Shown here piece by piece: positions 58,886-64,000 of a stretch of 64,000 nt of DNA. The notes under the pieces were generated by a model. That model had not been told where the DNA came from. It worked only from the letters and a program-made list of their open reading frames with translations, and made no database searches. Source of the DNA: RGIG4140 sp045638265 (GTDB lineage Bacteria; Pseudomonadota; Alphaproteobacteria; CAAHEQ01; UBA3637). The stretch spans positions 4,655 through 68,654 of the forward strand of contig JAZUBA010000023.1 in the NCBI GenBank assembly GCA_045638265.1. The letters are read 5' to 3'. A program made the position numbers and the translations under genes. Every line of letters starts with the position of its first letter. The first letter of the stretch is position 1.

Positions 58886-59830
58886 TTAGCGTTCATCACT
58901 GTTACCACGTTGAATAGCTTTGAAAGCATCATTTATGACGTCATCATTTGTTGCTACTTGTGCAAGATTCATCTGTTCGCCCAAATCTTTTAATTTAGAG
59001 GATAACCCATTGTTGTTAAATTGTTTCCAAGGGAAACCATCCCCATCTCGATCACGCTCTAAACTATTTCTCGTATCCGATACAATCTTTCGGCTGTCAC
59101 CCTCTTTTTTAGCTAAATATCGAGCGGTAGCTTCTGCCGGTTCATTCGGTCCATAAATCGTAACAGGACAACGACGACCTTTTTCATCAATACCTTCACC
59201 ATAAAAACCATGTTGCACAACACCCGGAACCTGACGTTCTCCTTCTTCATTAACAGGAGCAATCATATCTAATGGTGTTTCACCATTGTTATTCGGCTCG
59301 GTAACATCAACACCATAACGTTCAATTGTTTTTATAAAACCGACTTGCGGAATATCTGAATTAAAAACACCATTACCTCGACAAGCTGTATGGGCAATCG
59401 TATTCCCATTTTTATCTGTCGCTGTCATATCAACACCGGATTTTTTTACGGCATGTAATGTTTTGATATCACCACTCATTGCTGCATAATGAGCTAAATT
59501 GCGACCCTGTTCATCTGTTCCGTTAATATCAAATTGGTCTTTGTGTTTTTTTATAAATGCTTTCAATTCTGTTGCCTTTCCTTGTCTTGCCAGTTTCATG
59601 GCCTGACTCAACAAATCGTCTTCAGTGTCTGGACGATTGGGACCAAAAATGAAACCACCTATTCCTTTATTTCCGCCATCTCTACCAGCAGTAGCAGGCG
59701 AATTAGATTTACCACCACGAGCCTGACTTAAAGCTTCCGCAAGTTCCGGTGAAATATCATCATAATCCGGTTCAACTTCTACTATATATCCACCTGTTGT
59801 AACATTAACTTCTGGTGCTTTTTTATTCAT
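58886..59830 (-). CDS. Ankyrin-repeat protein
   Basis: 314 residues. A low-complexity, acidic then Gly/Ser-rich N-terminus with GGFIFGPNRPDTED, then ankyrin repeats from about 85 to 215 (RNLAHYAAMSGDIKTLHAVKKSGVDMTATD, NTIAHTACRGNGVFNSDIP, GETPLDMIAPVNEEGE), and a C-terminal basic/charged tail. The repeats and the Nterminal F.P..P element align with the frameshifted gene at 60226-61063, so they are paralogues. TTTAAAGGAGG precedes the ATG. No signal peptide is seen. Role unknown; a possible effector only by analogy. Confidence 0.82.
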   Translation of the reverse strand: MNKKAPEVNVTTGGYIVEVEPDYDDISPELAEALSQARGGKSNSPATAGRDGGNKGIGGFIFGPNRPDTEDDLLSQAMKLARQGKATELKAFIKKHKDQFDINGTDEQGRNLAHYAAMSGDIKTLHAVKKSGVDMTATDKNGNTIAHTACRGNGVFNSDIPQVGFIKTIERYGVDVTEPNNNGETPLDMIAPVNEEGERQVPGVVQHGFYGEGIDEKGRRCPVTIYGPNEPAEATARYLAKKEGDSRKIVSDTRNSLERDRDGDGFPWKQFNNNGLSSKLKDLGEQMNLAQVATNDDVINDAFKAIQRGNSDER

Positions 59831-59946
59831 TGTTTCCTCCTTTAAATTTTATATAAATCATGAATAATCAAACTTATTGTATACTATTTTTTAACTTTTT
59901 GCAAGAAATATTTTCAACAAAACATTTGCCATTTCCAACAAGCATT

Positions 59947-60056
59947 TTACTGTTTAGGTTCATCAAGTAGAGATTCAGGCAAATTATATTTTTCGGTAAC
60001 AGACTCTTTTTCCAGAATCGAGTTAAGTATATTTTTTCTGTACTTGTATGAGCCAT
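59947..60056 (-). pseudogene. Very short gene broken at an A6 tract
   Basis: AAGGATAA precedes ATG 60056, and the frame reads MAHTSTEK to a run of six A (60032-60037). Beyond it the coding-like sequence NILNSILEKESVTEKYN..LPESLLDEPKQ continues in another frame to a stop at 59947. One added A would give an intact 36-residue protein. It is either a frameshifted small gene, a sequence error, or chance; the rest of the 59831-60225 interval shows nothing else. Confidence 0.35.
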
Positions 60057-60225
60057 AATATTATCCTTGCTTTGTTATTAATTGATTATTTTAACAGTAT
60101 CATAATACTTATACACTATTTTTTCCCTTTTTACAATACATTTTTTGTATTTTATTGCAAAATATTTTATAAATAAACGATATTTAACTATTTTTTTGCA
60201 TTTTTTAGCATCCATAAAACACAAT

Positions 60226-61063
60226 TTAACGTGTATTTTGTTGTGTTAACGGATGACCATTATCACCACTTATATCTGTTTTAGCTTCCTGTGAACGAAC
60301 CAATCGCTCCCTTAAAGTACTATTTTTTTCAGCCATCTGCGGTTCTTTTAACGATTCTTCCTCTAATGTATCATTTACACAAACAACGGCATTTTTTTCA
60401 TCTTGTTTTCCGGACAAATAATTAACGACACGCAATGTTTCATCCTCAGGTTGAGAATAATAATAAACAGGCATAGCTTCACCGGTTTCTTCATTGCGTA
60501 TAGTACGAACATTATATTTTGAACCATGAATAATACGTACATTTGAATCGGTTAACGGTGCAATTATATCCAGAGGCGTTTGTCCCCCCGCATTCTTTGC
60601 AACAACATCAATACCAAATTCCTCCATAGTCCGAATCATATCATATGTCAAACTTCCGGAAGTAATATTACCAAAAAGTCTACTACCACCAAAGCTTGCT
60701 GCCACATGAGCAATTGTATCACCATTAAAATCACGCATACGAACATCAACACCATTTTGTTGTACAAATCGTAAAATTTCAGGATTACCACTCATTGCTG
60801 CAAAATGAGCTAAACTTCGTCCTTCCGGGCTTTGACAATTAACATTTATTCCCTCTTGGTGCATTTTAACCATTGCTTCTTTTAATTTGTCAAGATTACC
60901 CCTTATCGCTGCATTATACGCATCTTCCACAATATTTTTTTTTCGGACCATCAGGTACAAATATTCTCCTGTTTTGTGCAGCTCTCATTCGATCTATTCT
61001 CGCACGCTCTCTGTTCCTGCTTCCATTTCTTTCTCTTCTATTGTTTCTTTGTACACGAGCCAT
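60226..61063 (-). pseudogene. Ankyrin-repeat gene with a frameshift at a run of nine A
   Basis: ATG 61063 has GGAG upstream and reads a basic N-terminus of 40 residues (MARVQRNNRRERNGSRNRER..., ending RRIFVPDGP) into nine A (60935-60943). In the present reading this frame stops soon after. The ankyrin part (NIVEDAYNAAIRGNLDKLKEAM onward: RSLAHFAAMSGNPEILRFVQQNGVDVRMRD and more) is in the -1 related frame and continues to 60226. With eight A the two parts fuse to a 278-residue protein. The junction IFVPDGP aligns with FIFGPNRP in the paralogue at 58886-59830, so the two parts belong to one gene. A TTG at 60960 with AGGAG could still start a short form. Confidence 0.72.
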
Positions 61064-61329
61064 TTTATTGTCTCCATATTATATCATTAATTTTCAAATC
61101 ATTAAAATAAAAATATTCCTATAAAAACAAGGAGATATTTTTTAAAAACCAATTAACGAATATTTTCTTTAATTACATCAAACTGCACCTTTTTATTCGG
61201 ATGTTCAGTATTTGATATTGAATGTTTAAATATATCATACATTTTCAAAACAATCAACATTTATTTAAAAAAACACAAAATAGTACTTGACAAAGACAAA
61301 AAAGGGGTGTAAAAGATACGCAACAAAGA

Positions 61330-61406
61330 CGGAATGTAGCTCAGTCTGGTAGAGTACTACGTTCGGGACGTAGGGGCCAAGGGTTCGAATCCCTTCATTC
61401 CGACCA
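61330..61406 (+). tRNA. tRNA-Pro (anticodon CGG)
   Basis: 77 nt with encoded CCA. The acceptor stem CGGAATG pairs with CATTCCG, the anticodon stem CTACG/CGTAG encloses the loop TTCGGGA (anticodon CGG), and the T arm AAGGG/CCCTT encloses TTCGAAT. It is followed by a strong terminator. A TTGACA at 61287-61292 may be its -35 box. The gap 61064-61286 holds no other feature except the extended -10 TGATATAAT (61078-61086, minus strand) of the frameshifted ankyrin gene. Confidence 0.95.
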
Positions 61407-61418
61407 TTTATTTTTGAT

Positions 61419-61449
61419 AACCTATTGGAAACAATGGGTTATTTTTTTT
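61419..61449 (+). terminator. Intrinsic terminator of tRNA-Pro
   Basis: AACCTATTG with CAATGGGTT around a GAAA tetraloop, then ATTTTTTTT. Confidence 0.87.
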
Positions 61450-61506
61450 GATTTTTTGCCTCAAAATTGAAAAAAACGATAAAAGTTCAATAGGGTGAGA
61501 CGAAAT

Positions 61507-63387
61507 ATGGGCAAGAATTACTACACAAGATTACATTTAAGACATCATACATATTACATTAGAGTCGGTGTCCCAAAGACTTTAAAATCTCTTGAAAAAC
61601 GAAATGAAATCAGGTATAGTTTAAATACGAAAGACTATTTCACAGCAATTGAGAAATTAAGACGAGAAAGTTATAAGATTGATTTGTATTTTGATTGGTT
61701 AAGGGAATTACAAATGGAGTTAAAAGACAAAAAAATCATTTTTACTGACATTGAACTCAAACAATTATTAACATACAAGATGAGAATGATTGATGATGCT
61801 TGCGACCAACATTATTATCAAATTAGAAACGGCAAATACTCTGCCGATGAAATCAAAACATTTGGAAATAAACAATTACAAGATTATAATACCAAGACAT
61901 TTGATGAAAATGCACCCGATGAGAAAATTGAAGACCTACAAGACATTAGATTTATCAAGCATCAATTTAACCAACTGGTATATGATTATTTAAATTGGTT
62001 AGATAAAAGACCGGAAACAAAAGTATCTACCAAAGAATTGATTAACAAAATTAAAGAAGGTGGTTATCAACTGTTTCAATTAAGTACAAATGATGAGGAA
62101 ACAGAACTACCCAATCAAATATTAAGTATTTTCAGACACCTGCTTGATATAGACCAATACAGTGAAGATAAGTTTGCCAAATTACAAGGAATCTCAACAA
62201 ACATTCCTAAATCTTCAATGATTAGAACATTGGAAAATGCTGTTGAATACCAAAAATCACAAGAATTAACTGGTGTTTTCAAAACAAAAACAACCTGGAA
62301 AGAAGCATTTGATGATATGATTAGACCAGCAAAAAATGCTGGTGATGTTAGTATGACTACACTTGCTGAGAAAAAACAATGTATTTCATTCATTATGGAA
62401 TTGATAGACAAGGAATATATTGAACAAATCAACTATGATGATTGTAAAAAAATAAATCGGTTAATATACAGAATCCCAAAAAATGCCAATAAAAAATATC
62501 CAGGCAAAAAATTGCTTGATGTACTATTACCTGATGAAGACAACAGAACAAATGGTTTATCAATGACAACCATATACAAATATCTTGCCATCTTCAAAGA
62601 GTTTCTAAAATACTGTCGGAGACAAAGATTATTAAGCGAAGACCTTGCTGATTTAATTGATTCACCTAAAAGAATAAAAGACAGAAACCCCTACTCTTCT
62701 TTCACAGATGAAGAACTTTGTAAGATATTTGATCCTGTTAATTATTGTCAATACACCAAAGATGGAACAGATGCTCCAAAGTTTTTTGTACCTTTAATTA
62801 GTTTATTCAGTGGTGCTCGCTTAAATGAAATCTGCCAAATTAGAATGGAAGACATCATTGAAGATGGGGATATTGTATATTTTCATACAAGTGATAAACA
62901 CCCAAAACAATCATTAAAGAATGCTCAATCTAAAAGACGAATACCTTTTCATCCTGTCTTGAAACAATTAGGATTCTTTCAATATATCAAACAACAAAGG
63001 AGAAATAATGAAGAATGGTTGTTCCCTACTCTATTAAAACAATATGACCCTAAAAAGCACAAGTTCGGTAAAAATGTCGGCAGGTCTTTTGGTAGATATT
63101 TAGAGCGACTGGATATTACCGATAGTACAAAAGTCTTTCATTCTTTCAGACATACAGTTCGTCCCAAATTACGAGATGAATGTAAATTATCCCAAGAATA
63201 TATTGATGCCTTATGTGGTTGGGAGAGTTCAGGTGGCAATGCCGGTACTAAAAACTATTCCCATAAAGAACAAATCCCAATTCGCTTACTTCATTCCTTT
63301 GTCGTCAAAATTAAATATCCAACTTTGAACCCTTTATTTAAGAAAATAAAGGAAAGAATAAAATTAAGACAAAAATATAATCAATAA
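61507..63387 (+). CDS. Tyrosine recombinase (site-specific integrase)
   Basis: 626 residues, longer than phage lambda Int (356) because of a large N-terminal region (about 1-380) with arm-type and core-binding helices. The catalytic domain has SGARLNEICQIRMEDI (Arg I), QSKRRIPFHP (Lys strand), HSFRHTVRPKLRDE (HxxR) and WESSGGNAGTKNYSH with the nucleophilic Tyr near residue 590. The position beside tRNA-Pro, reading away from it, suggests integration into that tRNA gene. ATG 61507 follows AGGGTGAG; GTG 61495 is possible. Composition is more A-rich than in the core genes. Confidence 0.92.
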   Translation: MGKNYYTRLHLRHHTYYIRVGVPKTLKSLEKRNEIRYSLNTKDYFTAIEKLRRESYKIDLYFDWLRELQMELKDKKIIFTDIELKQLLTYKMRMIDDACDQHYYQIRNGKYSADEIKTFGNKQLQDYNTKTFDENAPDEKIEDLQDIRFIKHQFNQLVYDYLNWLDKRPETKVSTKELINKIKEGGYQLFQLSTNDEETELPNQILSIFRHLLDIDQYSEDKFAKLQGISTNIPKSSMIRTLENAVEYQKSQELTGVFKTKTTWKEAFDDMIRPAKNAGDVSMTTLAEKKQCISFIMELIDKEYIEQINYDDCKKINRLIYRIPKNANKKYPGKKLLDVLLPDEDNRTNGLSMTTIYKYLAIFKEFLKYCRRQRLLSEDLADLIDSPKRIKDRNPYSSFTDEELCKIFDPVNYCQYTKDGTDAPKFFVPLISLFSGARLNEICQIRMEDIIEDGDIVYFHTSDKHPKQSLKNAQSKRRIPFHPVLKQLGFFQYIKQQRRNNEEWLFPTLLKQYDPKKHKFGKNVGRSFGRYLERLDITDSTKVFHSFRHTVRPKLRDECKLSQEYIDALCGWESSGGNAGTKNYSHKEQIPIRLLHSFVVKIKYPTLNPLFKKIKERIKLRQKYNQ

Positions 63388-63458
63388 AATCACACAATTA
63401 CACTTTTTAATTCTTTTTTATATAAATATTTTTGTAATTTGTAATTAAGAGGTGTAAA

Positions 63459-63623
63459 ATGGATAATGTAAAAATAAATGCTCATTTGTGGCATATTTTT
63501 AATGAAATGATTGATTTAATCAATCAAAACATTCAACAAAATCAAAGAATCGAAGACAAAAAACAGGCAGAATTGCTTGAAGTGTTAAACACACTTGAAA
63601 TTGAAGAAGATAAGGAGAAATAA
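63459..63623 (+). CDS. Small unknown protein next to the integrase
   Basis: 54 residues: MDNVKINAHLWHIFNEMIDL, then a charged helix with ENQRIEDKKQAELLEVLN-like sequence and a Lys/Glu end. AGAGGTG precedes the ATG. Its stop overlaps the start of the next gene (TAATG), so the two form an operon. A regulatory or excision role is conceivable from its place but no helix-turn-helix is evident. Confidence 0.6.
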   Translation: MDNVKINAHLWHIFNEMIDLINQNIQQNQRIEDKKQAELLEVLNTLEIEEDKEK

Positions 63624-63874
63624 TGATAAACAGCACACACATACCTGTACCCAAACAACTGTGGGAGAATATAACATTCATTGTAGAAATGGCAGATGAA
63701 TCAACCAAAGAAAATGAAAAATATTCAGAACCTGATATGGTTAATATAGAATATATATTGATGGACAGATTGATGGAATTATTTGAAAAATTAAAAAATA
63801 ATCTACCAGAAATCTATATTAAAACATTGGAAAAAGAAATAAAGCAATCCCAAGAAATAAAAATTGCTGAATAA
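63623..63874 (+). CDS. Small unknown protein, second gene of the integrase-side operon
   Basis: 83 residues, acidic and helical: INSTHIPVPKQLWENITFIV at the start, then DMVNIEYILMDRLMELFEKLKNNLPEIY. It overlaps the upstream gene by 1 nt, with AAGGAG inside that gene as RBS. No known family. Probably cargo or a control gene of the integrative element that continues beyond the window. Confidence 0.6.
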   Translation: MINSTHIPVPKQLWENITFIVEMADESTKENEKYSEPDMVNIEYILMDRLMELFEKLKNNLPEIYIKTLEKEIKQSQEIKIAE

Positions 63875-63932
63875 TTAAATAATGTAATCAAAAATAATAA
63901 ATACTCACATCAGTGGGTGATGACATTGATAA

Positions 63933-63955
63933 GTCTTGCTTCATCACAAGCAAGA
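63933..63955. other. Short inverted repeat
   Basis: TCTTGCTT pairs with AAGCAAGA around CATCAC; no T run follows, so a terminator function is uncertain. The remaining sequence up to 64000 shows no complete gene. Confidence 0.45.
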
Positions 63956-64000
63956 TGAATAATTCAAATGAATGGCAGATGCCTACCTTTGGATTTCAAA

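Noticed and set aside
63888..64000. Possible attachment site or RNA at the right edge
   Set aside because: Two small inverted repeats are visible but no match to the tRNA 3' end; the window ends too soon to judge.

Overview
The window is an AT-rich bacterial chromosome segment. Several features point to an alphaproteobacterium: the cmk-rpsA gene order, a FYDLN-acid zinc-ribbon protein, a MutL of alphaproteobacterial type, a LexA preceded by a GAAC-N7-GAAC-like box, and a VirD4-family coupling protein. Six ankyrin-repeat proteins, a pentapeptide-repeat protein next to VirD4, and a family of prepilin-like proteins with cysteine-rich or lectin-like C-termini suggest a host-associated, possibly gut-dwelling, lineage. 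That placement is inference from gene content; no marker search was run.

Layout. 1-5.9 kb: cell-shape operon mreC(partial)-mreD-mrdA-rodA, then a TPR/methyltransferase fusion. 5.9-19 kb: metal exporter, PIF1-like helicase, a small membrane protein/ECF sigma/Spy-like trio, two ankyrin proteins behind a glycosyltransferase, a DUF2339 membrane protein, YqgE, the FYDLN protein, cmk and rpsA. 19-23 kb: an ankyrin gene and two tandem prepilin-like genes. 23-34 kb: a membrane-anchored hypothetical, a split chromate-type transporter, a 17-unit MORN_2 protein, a HAD phosphatase, and a probable operon lspA-lipoprotein-pgi-two related hypotheticals-mutL. 34-38 kb: pentapeptide-repeat protein and VirD4. 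38-43 kb: a truncated prepilin-like cassette, then a tandem array of six paralogous two-helix membrane proteins plus one small membrane protein. 43-44.5 kb: pyruvate formate-lyase activase and a small secreted protein. 44.6-53 kb: phage-type genes (TerL, TerS-like, portal, GroES-like) on the minus strand. They are interrupted by two plus-strand accessory genes and by a C-rich mosaic repeat array holding three large hairpin elements. 53-61 kb: prepilin remnants and a full gene, small unknowns, lexA, three ankyrin genes (one frameshifted), a lipoprotein. 61.3-64 kb: tRNA-Pro(CGG) followed by a tyrosine recombinase and two small genes, most likely one end of an integrative element that continues beyond the window.

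The most unusual content has three parts. (1) A dispersed prepilin-like family: near-identical 5' halves, divergent 3' halves, shared flanks with a 30-bp near-palindrome and a -35 box inside a second degenerate copy, plus a promoterless 5'-truncated cassette; this suggests recombination-driven surface variation. (2) Three hairpin elements at 50.2-50.7 kb with a conserved cap and stems that differ in sequence but stay complementary. (3) The tandem array of six paralogous membrane proteins. Many genes have near-consensus sigma-70 promoters (TTGACA, 16-18 bp, TATAAT-like) and strong GGAG-type ribosome binding sites, which decided several start codons.
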